In this document: positions 33,103 through 40,915 of the stretch, one piece after another
Layout of the letters: each line of letters opens with the position of its first letter
Numbering within the stretch: the first letter of the stretch is position 1
Assembly: GCF_949820605.1 (NCBI RefSeq)
Contig: NZ_CATKVU010000001.1
Span: 1 to 64,000 of the forward strand
Length of the DNA stretch: 64,000 bases
Direction of reading: 5' to 3'
Source: Segatella copri
GTDB lineage: Bacteria; Bacteroidota; Bacteroidia; Bacteroidales; Bacteroidaceae
Translations under genes and position numbers: made by a program
Notes under the pieces: model-generated
What the model saw: the letters and a program-made list of their open reading frames with translations, nothing else
Database searches by the model: none
What the model was told of the DNA's origin: nothing

Positions 33103-33444
33103 ATGGCAGATGCAGTTATTAATTTAGAGGAATTCAGAGTGAAGAAAGGTAATGCTATATCTAAGGTCTTTACAGGTAGAGATCGAGGAGAAATGGTTCG
33201 TAAGAAATCTAAAATAGATGAATTAGAGCGTGAGTTTGATAAAGTGACAATAATAATTCCCAAAGATATTCGATCTATAAACCCTTCTTTTTTTGAAGAG
33301 ATGTTGAAAAATGTTGTACTTAAAATAGGGCGAGAAAAATTCTTAGAAAAATTTTCATTTCAGAGTCTAGGAAGTTATAATTATAGTAAACCTTTAAATG
33401 AGGCAATAGATCGTATATTAAGGCCTGATACCGCAATAGGATAA
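33103..33444 (+). CDS. STAS-like (DUF4325-type) protein
   Basis: 113 residues, 5 bp after the ATPase gene. VTIIIPKDIRSINPSFFEEMLKNVVLKIGREKFLEKFSFQ (about 48-88) has the strand-loop-helix pattern of the STAS-like DUF4325 family, where a small hydroxy-residue-containing loop (here S-I-N-P-S-F) precedes the helix. In such pairs the STAS protein is a likely binding partner of the HATPase, analogous to anti-sigma factor antagonists. The N-terminus is charged (VINLEEFRVKKGNAISKVFTGRDRGEMVRKKSK). The next gene begins 21 bp downstream. Confidence 0.7.
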   Translation: MADAVINLEEFRVKKGNAISKVFTGRDRGEMVRKKSKIDELEREFDKVTIIIPKDIRSINPSFFEEMLKNVVLKIGREKFLEKFSFQSLGSYNYSKPLNEAIDRILRPDTAIG

Positions 33445-33465
33445 AATGATGAAGCCAATATTATT

Positions 33466-34062
33466 ATGGTAAGTAACGCTATATTTCTATTTATTTCGCA
33501 GATTCCTGATTCTTGGGGAATTCCTTTTATTGGGATTTTATATAATAGTCAATCGACAAATTGGCTAGATGTAGTATATAAAGTCGCAATGATAATAATA
33601 GGAGTTGTAAACGCAAGTTTCGCATTTTATATTTTTTATTATAGAAATCGTGTAGAGAAAAAGAAGGAGTTAGAAAATCTCAGAAGGGATATTTTAAATA
33701 GCTTTGTTCTTAAATATAAACTCCAGACATTTTATGACTATTTTACGGAACTAGTGACCAATAGCGAAAAATTATTAGATAGACAGGCATCTTTAGATGA
33801 TGTTAAAATCATATTGGATGATAAAAATCAGGATGTTTTTTCTAGTGTACGTAAAAACTTTACAGAATATCTAGATGCTGTTGATGCTAGTCTGTATAAA
33901 AAAATATTGAAAATTTGTGATGATTTACAAGGTGAAATTTCTGAAAATTTGTTTGATGAGAATGTAGATTTAAGGGATAAATGTGTATATAAAGAATACA
34001 TTTTGAGTCCAATCCAAACATCACAAAAAGAGATTTTGGTAGCTTTGTTTAGTTATAAGTGA
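33466..34062 (+). CDS. Single-pass membrane protein, third gene of the ATPase/STAS operon
   Basis: 198 residues. The N-terminus is hydrophobic (MVSNAIFLFISQIPDSWGIPFIGILY). A clear transmembrane segment covers about residues 38-58 (VAMIIIGVVNASFAFYIFYYRNRVEKKKELENLRR), whose basic end suggests a cytosolic C-terminus. The rest (about 65-198) is a charged helical domain with no recognised catalytic motif. As the only membrane protein of the operon it could be the effector or anchor. Gene order ATPase, STAS, membrane protein next to Qat suggests a defence module; this is inference. Confidence 0.7.
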   Translation: MVSNAIFLFISQIPDSWGIPFIGILYNSQSTNWLDVVYKVAMIIIGVVNASFAFYIFYYRNRVEKKKELENLRRDILNSFVLKYKLQTFYDYFTELVTNSEKLLDRQASLDDVKIILDDKNQDVFSSVRKNFTEYLDAVDASLYKKILKICDDLQGEISENLFDENVDLRDKCVYKEYILSPIQTSQKEILVALFSYK

Positions 34063-34143
34063 TGTTGTGTGGATGAGGATTGTCCTTAAAAACTATTTCA
34101 ATTGCTTTATAAACGAAATATAAAAATATAAACATACAATATA

Positions 34144-34209
34144 ATGTTTAATCTCTGTAAATTCATAGGTCAGTATGTGACCAAGCGTGAAACAAGTATA
34201 ATATTATGA
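34144..34209 (+). CDS. Possible 21-residue peptide coupled to the next gene
   Basis: MFNLCKFIGQYVTKRETSIIL; its TGA overlaps the ATG of the next gene (ATGA at 34206-34209). It may be a leader peptide or the remnant of a larger gene. Confidence 0.3.
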   Translation: MFNLCKFIGQYVTKRETSIIL

Positions 34210-34391
34210 GCGAGGAACAATACAACGAATTGCTGAAAGCCTACACAAAGGAGGTTTTGGCAAATATGATAAAGGCTGATATACGACAAAGGTTCCCTGA
34301 ACCTTATGCCAGTATGTATTGCCAGCAGTTTGATAATTTCAAGAATGTTGCAGATTTCTTTGAATTTGCGGCAAAGTTAATGAGGAGATAA
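34206..34391 (+). CDS. Small hypothetical protein
   Basis: 61 residues, MSEEQYNELLKAYTKEVLANMIKADIRQRFPEPYASMYCQQFDNFKNVADFFEFAAKLMRR. Predicted helical with a Cys and aromatic residues; no motif recognised. It follows the membrane-protein gene by about 140 bp and precedes a dispersed structured repeat. It could be the last gene of the defence island. Confidence 0.5.
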   Translation: MSEEQYNELLKAYTKEVLANMIKADIRQRFPEPYASMYCQQFDNFKNVADFFEFAAKLMRR

Positions 34392-34477
34392 CAATATATT
34401 TATTGCTAGTCTTTGTTTTTCTCAGACTTGTGTAAATAAGCATTAAACTTATGCACATAGTATTGTTATCCCCTGGC

Positions 34478-34640
34478 GGTCCCATCCCGCACAATATGGC
34501 GAAGACCTTTGATGGTCCGCCAACCTTATAGCGTAGCGGTTCCGAGCACCGGAGGGCGGTTACATCCTTCCTTCTGAGGAGGAAGGCTTGGTTAGAGGTG
34601 GAGCTCCCTTTGGAAAGGGAGACGGAGGGATTCGAAAAAA
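34478..34640. repeat. Dispersed structured repeat, copy B
   Basis: 34478-34567 is about 95% identical to 23712-23800. The two hairpins that follow keep the layout of copy A but use different stems: CCTTCC/GGAAGG (34566-34586) and CTCCCTTT/AAAGGGAG (34604-34621). The copy ends at a TTCGAAA stretch. Between it and manC are two direct GAGTGCA-n-CTCGCTTT repeats (34672-34693 and 34703-34718), each able to form a small hairpin. Confidence 0.8.
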
Positions 34641-34776
34641 TCCTTCTTTAATGGGAAAATGCGATGCCAGTGAGTGCAATGAAAACTCGCTTTCAAATTG
34701 CCGAGTGCAGCTCGCTTTATCAACAAAAAAGGACGGAATGATTTTAGAAATCTTTATTATTTAAAGAACAAGATTT

Positions 34777-35823
34777 ATGCACGACATACATATCATAATT
34801 ATGGCTGGCGGCGTAGGCAGCCGCTTCTGGCCTATGTCAACCCCCGATTACCCAAAGCAGTTCATAGATGTGATGGGTGTCGGCCGTTCCCTTATACAAG
34901 GGACAGTAGATAGATTGAAGCCAATCTGTCCTGTCGAAAACATGTGGGTAGTGACAAACGAGAAATACATAAGCATAGTCAAGGAGCAAATCCCTGACAT
35001 GCCAGTAGATAACATATTATCAGAGCCGGAGGCTCGCAATACCGCTCCATGTATTGCTTATGCCTGCTGGAAGATCCAGAAGAAGCATACTGATGCCAAC
35101 ATCGTGGTGACACCATCCGATGCCCTCGTCATTAATACCACGGAGTATCAGCGAGTGCTCAGCAAGGCATTGAGCTATACATCCGATAAGAACGCCATCG
35201 TGACCATCGGTATTAAGCCAAGCCGCCCGGAAACAGGCTATGGCTATATAGCCTCAGCAGAGCCAACATCCGTAGATGAAATCTACAAGGTTGAGGCTTT
35301 CAAGGAAAAGCCAAACCTGGAGACAGCCGAGCAATACCTTGCCGCTGGCAATTACTATTGGAATGCCGGAATCTTCGTATGGAACATCGATACCATCAGC
35401 AAGGCAATCCGTACCTTTCAGCCTCAGCTTGCCAGCATCATGGACGAGATGGCACCTTCTTTCTATACTGAACAGGAGAAAGAGGTGGTCGGCAAACTCT
35501 TCCCAACCTGCGAGAAGATAAGCATTGACTATGCCGTGATGGAGAAGTCGAAGGAAATCTATACCTTGCCAGCTGAGTTTGGTTGGAGCGACTTAGGTAG
35601 CTGGGGGAGCCTCCGTACCTTGCTTCCACAGGATGAGGCTGGCAATGCCAAGGTAGGCAAGGACATCCGCTTGTATGAATGCAAGAACTGCGTGGTTCAT
35701 GCAGCCGATGAAAGCAAGGTGGTAGTTCAAGGCTTGGATGGCTATATCGTAGCCGAGAAGAATGGACAGCTGCTTGTTTGCTCTTTGAAAGAGGAGCAGA
35801 GAATTAAAGAGTTCGGAAAATGA
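34777..35823 (+). CDS. manC: Mannose-1-phosphate guanylyltransferase (copy 1)
   Basis: 348 residues. The nucleotidyltransferase signature IIIMAGGVGSRFWPMSTPDYPKQFIDV is at residues 6-32, followed by the GDP-mannose pyrophosphorylase motifs LSEPEARNTAPCIAYA, VTPSDALV and FKEKP. The product, GDP-mannose, feeds mannose or fucose transfer in the polysaccharide locus. It is single-domain (no phosphomannose isomerase tail). A near-identical copy occurs at 57566-58615 in the same orientation. It starts about 210 bp after repeat copy B, and I see no consensus promoter directly in front. Confidence 0.95.
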   Translation: MHDIHIIIMAGGVGSRFWPMSTPDYPKQFIDVMGVGRSLIQGTVDRLKPICPVENMWVVTNEKYISIVKEQIPDMPVDNILSEPEARNTAPCIAYACWKIQKKHTDANIVVTPSDALVINTTEYQRVLSKALSYTSDKNAIVTIGIKPSRPETGYGYIASAEPTSVDEIYKVEAFKEKPNLETAEQYLAAGNYYWNAGIFVWNIDTISKAIRTFQPQLASIMDEMAPSFYTEQEKEVVGKLFPTCEKISIDYAVMEKSKEIYTLPAEFGWSDLGSWGSLRTLLPQDEAGNAKVGKDIRLYECKNCVVHAADESKVVVQGLDGYIVAEKNGQLLVCSLKEEQRIKEFGK

Positions 35824-35922
35824 AAGAACGATAAATATAATTATCCTAGAATAGTTAATATGCTTTACATAAAGCAATGTTAGTATGAATGGCTATGATG
35901 TAATCTAATTAAATAAGTATCT

Positions 35923-36642
35923 ATGAATCACGATAAAGAGGCAATTAAAACTATTTCTGAGAGTGTAGGTAAGCAACTTCTAAATTTAAATCCCATTACC
36001 GGCTTTATTGTTTCTTACGTTGAAACAGTAAAAGAGAGACAAGCGGAAAGAAAATTGACTCGATGCTTGGAAATGTTAGAAAGTTTGCAAAAAGACTTGG
36101 ATGAATCACAAAAGAGCATTAATGAGAAATATGTGAAGAATGATAATTTTCTTGATATATTTGAGCAAACTGTAAATCAAGTCGCAAATGAACGAAATGA
36201 TGACAAAAGGATGTATTTCAAGAATATTCTATTGAATAGCATCTTTAAAGATACAGTAGATTATGATATTACAGAGAAATACATGAATATTTTGTCACGG
36301 TTGGAAAAAGATGATTTAACCATTTTAAAAGTTCTATATCAGCCAGAGCTGGCTAATAAAGCAAAAGGATATGTCTTGAAGAATCCGAATCTGGAAAATG
36401 GTAAACGTTCTGAAGTGTATCGAATAGAGAAAAATTATGATTTAGTATGGACTCTCAAAGATTTACTTCAAATCAATGAAGAACAGATAAAGGATTCATT
36501 ATATGCTTTGACTAGAGAGCGATTAGTTAATGATAATACTCTAAGTTTTTCTCTTAAAACTGATGGAAATCCTGTTGATGTTCTTAAAAATCATTTAACA
36601 ACAAAAGGCAAATCCTTTATTAGTTATCTTCTAAAGGATTAG
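35923..36642 (+). CDS. Hypothetical protein inserted between manC and rfbF
   Basis: 239 residues, MNHDKEAIKTISESVGKQLLNLNPITGFIVSYVETVKERQAERKLTRCLEMLESLQKDLDES... It appears mostly helical with a coiled-coil stretch (about 40-75) and a C-terminal winged-helix-like region (LKDLLQINEEQIKDSLYALTRERLVNDNTLSFSL). No catalytic motif. AT-rich and unlike its sugar-gene neighbours, it resembles small cytosolic accessory proteins found alone in Bacteroidales islands. It is unlikely to be a biosynthetic enzyme. Confidence 0.65.
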   Translation: MNHDKEAIKTISESVGKQLLNLNPITGFIVSYVETVKERQAERKLTRCLEMLESLQKDLDESQKSINEKYVKNDNFLDIFEQTVNQVANERNDDKRMYFKNILLNSIFKDTVDYDITEKYMNILSRLEKDDLTILKVLYQPELANKAKGYVLKNPNLENGKRSEVYRIEKNYDLVWTLKDLLQINEEQIKDSLYALTRERLVNDNTLSFSLKTDGNPVDVLKNHLTTKGKSFISYLLKD

Positions 36643-36702
36643 GTTAGTATATTCAGTTTATATACTATAGAAAATAAATTCTATTCTAAAAATAAAATAG
36701 CT

Positions 36703-37509
36703 ATGAAAGTAGTACTTTTAGCAGGAGGCTTTGGCACTCGCATTAGCGAGGAGAGCCAGTTTAAGCCTAAGCCAATGATTGAGATTGGCGGAATGCCAAT
36801 CCTTTGGCACATTATGAAGGAATATTCATATTATGGGCACAATGAGTTTATCATCTGTGCAGGTTACAAACAAGAATACATCAAGGAATGGTTCTCCAAT
36901 TACTTCCTTCATAACAGCGATGTGAGTTTCGATTGGCGGAATGGGACTAATGAGGTTACTATTCATCAAAGCGAGTTGGAACCTTGGAAGGTGACGGTAG
37001 TCGATACTGGCTACAACACCATGACTGGTGGCCGTATCAAGCGTGTGCAGAAATATGTGGGTAACGAACCTTTCTTCATGACATACGGTGATGGTGTTTG
37101 TGATGTAGATATAGACAAACTCTTGAAATTCCATCAATCACATGGCAAACTTGCCACATTGACCGCTGTCAAAATGAAGCAAGAGAAAGGTGTACTCAAT
37201 ATTGGTGGTGATAATGCTGTCAAGTCCTTCCGTGAGAAGAATATCACCGATGGTGCACCTATCAATGCTGGTTATATGGTTTTGCAGCCAGAAATCTTTG
37301 ATTATCTTACAGGTGATGACTGCGTCTTCGAGAAAGCACCATTGGAACAATTGGTAAAAGAAGGCCAGTTGATGTCATATGTCCATGAAGGATTCTGGCA
37401 GTGTATGGATAACATCCGTGAGAAGAATATGTTGGAGAAGTTATTGGAAACCAATACTGCTCCATGGAAGAAATGGGAAAGAGAAGTCCCTAAATCATCA
37501 ATTTTATAA
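36703..37509 (+). CDS. rfbF: Glucose-1-phosphate cytidylyltransferase
   Basis: 268 residues, the usual RfbF length. The N-terminal VVLLAGGFGTRISEESQFKPKPMIEIGGMPILWHIM carries the nucleotide-binding G-G-x-G-T-R and the KPMIEIG motif. It makes CDP-glucose from CTP and glucose-1-phosphate, the first step to CDP-6-deoxyhexoses. The gene is followed by rfbG 20 bp on, as in known CDP-sugar clusters. SFDWRNGTNEVTIHQ and the C-terminal EGFWQCMDNIREKNMLEKL are also family features. Confidence 0.95.
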   Translation: MKVVLLAGGFGTRISEESQFKPKPMIEIGGMPILWHIMKEYSYYGHNEFIICAGYKQEYIKEWFSNYFLHNSDVSFDWRNGTNEVTIHQSELEPWKVTVVDTGYNTMTGGRIKRVQKYVGNEPFFMTYGDGVCDVDIDKLLKFHQSHGKLATLTAVKMKQEKGVLNIGGDNAVKSFREKNITDGAPINAGYMVLQPEIFDYLTGDDCVFEKAPLEQLVKEGQLMSYVHEGFWQCMDNIREKNMLEKLLETNTAPWKKWEREVPKSSIL

Positions 37510-37529
37510 ATCAATTAAAAATAAATAAT

Positions 37530-38630
37530 ATGGCATTTAATAACGTCTATCAAGGAAAGAAAGTATTGATTACTGGCAATACAGGTTTTAAAGGTTCATG
37601 GCTTTCTACATGGCTCACTATGTTGGGTGCTGAGGTTTATGGCTATTCTATCGATGTGCCTTCAGAACCTGGAATGTTCAATGTATGTAAATTGAATGAG
37701 AAGATTCACCATAAGTTTGGAGATATCCGTGACAAAGAGGCAATGAACGCTTATGTGCAGGAAGTGAAGCCTGACTTCATCTTCCATTTGGCAGCGCAGG
37801 CATTGGTGTTGACGTCATACAAAGATCCATTTGATACAATGACAACAAATGTGATTGGCACAACATCAGTACTCGAAGCAATCAGAAATATTGATTGGAA
37901 TTGTACATGTGTATTGATTACCTCAGACAAGGCATATAATAATGTAGAATGGATTTGGGGCTACCGTGAAACTGATGAGGTTGGTGGCAAGGATGTTTAC
38001 TCAGGTTCAAAGGGTGCAGCAGAATTAGCAATCCGTTGCTATTGGTATTCTTTCATTCAGAACATGCCAAATATCAAGATGGGTGTGGCTCGCGCTGGTA
38101 ATGTCATCGGTGGTGGAGATTGGGCTAAAGATCGTATTATTGTAGATTGTGTTAAGGCATTCTCTAAGGGAGAAACTGTAGAAATCCGTTGCCCTAAGGC
38201 TACCCGTCCTTGGCAGCATGTATTGGAACCACTGAGTGGTTATCTTACTTTGGGACAATATCTCTATGAGAACAAGTCGGAAAATGGAGAGGCTTATAAT
38301 TTTGGTCCACGTGCAGAACAGACAAAGACTGTGTTCGAGTTGACGCAGGATTTGGCAGAAGAATGGGGATTGGATAAGGAGAAAGCATCTAAGCTGACCG
38401 GTAATGTTCCGTTCAAGGAGGCTACCCTTTTGAAATTGAACTGTGATAAGGCTCTTGCTTATCTCAATTGGCATTCAACTTTACATTATGAGCAGTGTGT
38501 ACATATCATTGCAGAGTGGTACAAAGCATTCTATGAGGGCAAAAACGTAGATATGTTCGATTTGACCAAGAAGCAGATTGAATATTATACTAAGGAAGCT
38601 GTAAGTCAGAACTTAAATTGGACAAAATAA
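37530..38630 (+). CDS. rfbG: CDP-glucose 4,6-dehydratase
   Basis: 366 residues. The extended SDR NAD site is VLITGNTGFKGSWLSTWL (about 11-28), and active-site residues lie in SDKAYNNVEW...YSGSKGAAEL (YxxxK). This enzyme converts CDP-glucose to CDP-4-keto-6-deoxyglucose. It lies between rfbF and a cupin epimerase, forming a contiguous CDP-sugar pathway. The usual next enzyme of 3,6-dideoxyhexose synthesis, the PLP-dependent RfbH, is not seen in this window. Confidence 0.95.
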   Translation: MAFNNVYQGKKVLITGNTGFKGSWLSTWLTMLGAEVYGYSIDVPSEPGMFNVCKLNEKIHHKFGDIRDKEAMNAYVQEVKPDFIFHLAAQALVLTSYKDPFDTMTTNVIGTTSVLEAIRNIDWNCTCVLITSDKAYNNVEWIWGYRETDEVGGKDVYSGSKGAAELAIRCYWYSFIQNMPNIKMGVARAGNVIGGGDWAKDRIIVDCVKAFSKGETVEIRCPKATRPWQHVLEPLSGYLTLGQYLYENKSENGEAYNFGPRAEQTKTVFELTQDLAEEWGLDKEKASKLTGNVPFKEATLLKLNCDKALAYLNWHSTLHYEQCVHIIAEWYKAFYEGKNVDMFDLTKKQIEYYTKEAVSQNLNWTK

Positions 38631-38631
38631 T

Positions 38632-39069
38632 ATGATAGAAGGAGTAGAATTACATCCGATGAAGCACATTGCTGTTCCTAAGGGTGATATATTTCATGCC
38701 ATTCATAGTACAGATGAAGGATATGTTGGTTTTGGAGAAGCTTACTTCTCTGAAATCAAACATGGCATGGTGAAAGGCTGGAAGCGCCATAATCGTATGG
38801 TGCTAAACATCGTTGTACCTGTTGGTGCTGTAAAGTTTGTTGTTTACGATGATCGTGAAGGCAGTAAGACAAAAGGACAGTTTGAAGAAATTATCCTTTC
38901 ACCAAAGGATAATTACCAGCGTTTAACGGTTCAGCCAGGTCTCTGGATGGCTTTTGCAGGAGCAGGTGAGGGCACATCTATGCTGATGGATATTATACCG
39001 GAAGTTCATGATGATTCAGAGGCATCAAGGGTTGATTTGTCAGAGATTCCTTATAATTTCAACGTATGA
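38632..39069 (+). CDS. Cupin sugar 3,5-epimerase-like protein (RfbC-related)
   Basis: 145 residues, shorter than RfbC (about 180). The RfbC pattern is recognisable: KHGMVKGWKRHNRMVLNIVVPVGAVKFVVYDDREGSKTKGQFEEIILSPKDNYQRLTVQPGLWMAFAG. The active-site His corresponds to KRH. It may epimerise CDP-4-keto-6-deoxyglucose at C3 and/or C5. The gene starts one base after the rfbG stop and overlaps the next gene by 4 bp, so all four genes are one unit. The exact substrate is inferred from context. Confidence 0.8.
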   Translation: MIEGVELHPMKHIAVPKGDIFHAIHSTDEGYVGFGEAYFSEIKHGMVKGWKRHNRMVLNIVVPVGAVKFVVYDDREGSKTKGQFEEIILSPKDNYQRLTVQPGLWMAFAGAGEGTSMLMDIIPEVHDDSEASRVDLSEIPYNFNV

Positions 39070-40013
39070 GAATATTGATTACTGGAGCTACAGGGTTCGT
39101 TGGCAAGACTTTGATACCTTATCTCATTAGTAAGGGTATGAAAGATTTAGTTCTTTTAGTCCGAAATCTAGATAAGGCTAAGGCTATGTTTGGCAACGAA
39201 TCTGTAGGAATGATAACTACCCAGTCTTCTGATTGGATGGAGCAGGTAAAGAATACTAACCCAGATGCTACCTTACATCTGGCAGCATTCTTCACAGGCC
39301 GTCATAATCATGAGAATGCAAATAAATTGGTGGAAGCCAATATTTCGTTTACCACATTTTTGTTGGAGGCATTGAGTAATACTCAGTGTCAGCACTTCAT
39401 CAACATAGGTACATTCTCAGAATTCAGATATGGAAATGGTGAGTTTCATCCTAACAACTTGTATTCTGCAACAAAAACGGCAGAACGTCCAATCATCCGA
39501 TATTATCAATCCATTTCTAAGTGGAATTGGATTAATGTTGTTGTCTATTCTCCTTATGGTAGATATAATGCCTATAAGAAGGTAATAGATTATATGATTG
39601 ATTCTTTTTCCGCCAGCGAACCCGTTGATTTTACAAGGGGTGAACAGATTCTTGATTTCATTCATGTTGATGATATGGCTGATTTCTTCTATACGTTGTT
39701 GCAGAAACTACCAGAATTGAAAGATTCTTTTTACCAGTTTCATTTGGGAACAGGAAAAGGATATTCTATTCGAGAGGTTGCATCTAAGATGGAAGAGATT
39801 TGGGGAAAGAAAATGAATGCAAATTGGGGTGGTAGAGTTTATTCTGAGCAAGATATTATGCATGCTGTTGCACCGATTGAGCAGAATATAAGGCTATTAG
39901 GTTGGAAATCTAAAATCTCTTTAACTCAGGGAATTGAAATCTTGAAAAAAGATACTCAAATTACCCCCCCCATTTTAGAATATGTTAAACTATTTTATCT
40001 ATGTGCAGCATGA
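39066..40013 (+). CDS. NAD-dependent epimerase/dehydratase (SDR), paralogue 1
   Basis: 315 residues. The NAD site is RILITGATGFVGKTLIPYL (2-20), followed by LHLAAFFTGRH and NLYSATKTAERPIIRYY (YxxxK). EQILDFIHVDDMADFF is typical of the CDP-sugar reductase group (CDP-abequose/paratose synthase-like). It probably reduces the 4-keto group of the CDP-6-deoxy sugar. A run of eight Cs (39964-39971) near the 3' end, 17 codons before the stop, could change its C-terminus by slippage. It overlaps the next, paralogous gene by 13 bp. Confidence 0.88.
   Translation: MRILITGATGFVGKTLIPYLISKGMKDLVLLVRNLDKAKAMFGNESVGMITTQSSDWMEQVKNTNPDATLHLAAFFTGRHNHENANKLVEANISFTTFLLEALSNTQCQHFINIGTFSEFRYGNGEFHPNNLYSATKTAERPIIRYYQSISKWNWINVVVYSPYGRYNAYKKVIDYMIDSFSASEPVDFTRGEQILDFIHVDDMADFFYTLLQKLPELKDSFYQFHLGTGKGYSIREVASKMEEIWGKKMNANWGGRVYSEQDIMHAVAPIEQNIRLLGWKSKISLTQGIEILKKDTQITPPILEYVKLFYLCAA
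39964..39971 (+). repeat. Eight-C homopolymer in the 3' end of an SDR gene
   Basis: The tract lies in codons encoding QITPPILEY near the end of paralogue 1. Such poly-C runs are prone to length variation. Slippage would alter only the last ~17 residues of this gene and its overlap with the next gene. Confidence 0.7.
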
Positions 40014-40915
40014 GAATACTGATTACTGGAGCTACGGGCTTTGTGGGTCAGAACCTCATGCCGATGCTCGTAGATAAATGTCCGGAAGCTGAAATCTTAG
40101 TTCTCTGTAGAAATGTAGATAAGGCACATGCTCTTTTTCCTAATTTATCAGTCTTATTTAAAGAGGCAGAAGATTGGGATAGTGTTAAAGCCTTCAATCC
40201 TCAGATAGTATTGCATTTAGCAAGTCTTTCTACATCACGCAATGATACAGATATTATTCAGCCGCTATTGCAGTCGAATATATTATATGGTATCCAGTTG
40301 TTGGATGCTCTGAAAAAATGTAAATCCTTGAAGCTGTTTGTTAATACAGGAAGTTTTGCAGAATATAGATTTGGAACGGAAGCAATAAATGACGCATATC
40401 TTTATACCGCAACAAAGAGTGCATTTCGTGTATTTGTAGATTATTATTCGCAACTCTGTCAATTCAAGTACATCAACGTCATTCCTTATACTATATACGG
40501 AGGAAAACCGACAGTCAAACGACTAATGGATTATATTTTGGAATCTATGGATAGTAAGGAATCTGTTGACATGACAGCTGGAGAGCAAATCCTTGATTTC
40601 ACTCATGTTGATGATTTGTGTGACTTCTATGTTCATGTAGTAGAGAATGCAGAAAGAATATCTGATATAAAGAATGGTGAGTCATTTCATATCGGTACCG
40701 GAAGGGGAACTACTATCAGAGAACTTGCTTCCATGATGGAGCATGTATATGGCAAGAAATGCAATATTCATTGGGGTGGACGCCCATATCGCGACAGGGA
40801 TACGATGCAAGCTGTTGCTCCGATAGCCAAGAATATATCTATGTTAGGATGGAAAGCTAAGATTTCGTTGAAGGATGGAATATTAAAAATGAAGAATCAA
40901 ATCAATTATGAATAA
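40001..40915 (+). CDS. NAD-dependent epimerase/dehydratase (SDR), paralogue 2
   Basis: 304 residues, clearly homologous to the preceding gene: RILITGATGFVGQNLMPML, LHLASLSTSRN, YLYTATKSAFRVFVDYY, EQILDFTHVDDLCDFYVHV and the closing KNISMLGWKAKISLKDGI. The two arose by duplication and probably catalyse related reductions or consecutive steps on a CDP-deoxy sugar. The first residues (MCSMRILITG) leave two possible starts, 40001 or the ATG at 40010, which aligns with paralogue 1. It overlaps the next gene by 8 bp. Confidence 0.88.
   Translation: MCSMRILITGATGFVGQNLMPMLVDKCPEAEILVLCRNVDKAHALFPNLSVLFKEAEDWDSVKAFNPQIVLHLASLSTSRNDTDIIQPLLQSNILYGIQLLDALKKCKSLKLFVNTGSFAEYRFGTEAINDAYLYTATKSAFRVFVDYYSQLCQFKYINVIPYTIYGGKPTVKRLMDYILESMDSKESVDMTAGEQILDFTHVDDLCDFYVHVVENAERISDIKNGESFHIGTGRGTTIRELASMMEHVYGKKCNIHWGGRPYRDRDTMQAVAPIAKNISMLGWKAKISLKDGILKMKNQINYE

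Noticed and set aside
40001..40915. Frameshifted duplicate or pseudogene status of the second SDR gene
   Set aside because: Its NAD-binding, YxxxK and ILDFTHVDD motifs are intact and it has full length, so it is treated as a functional paralogue.
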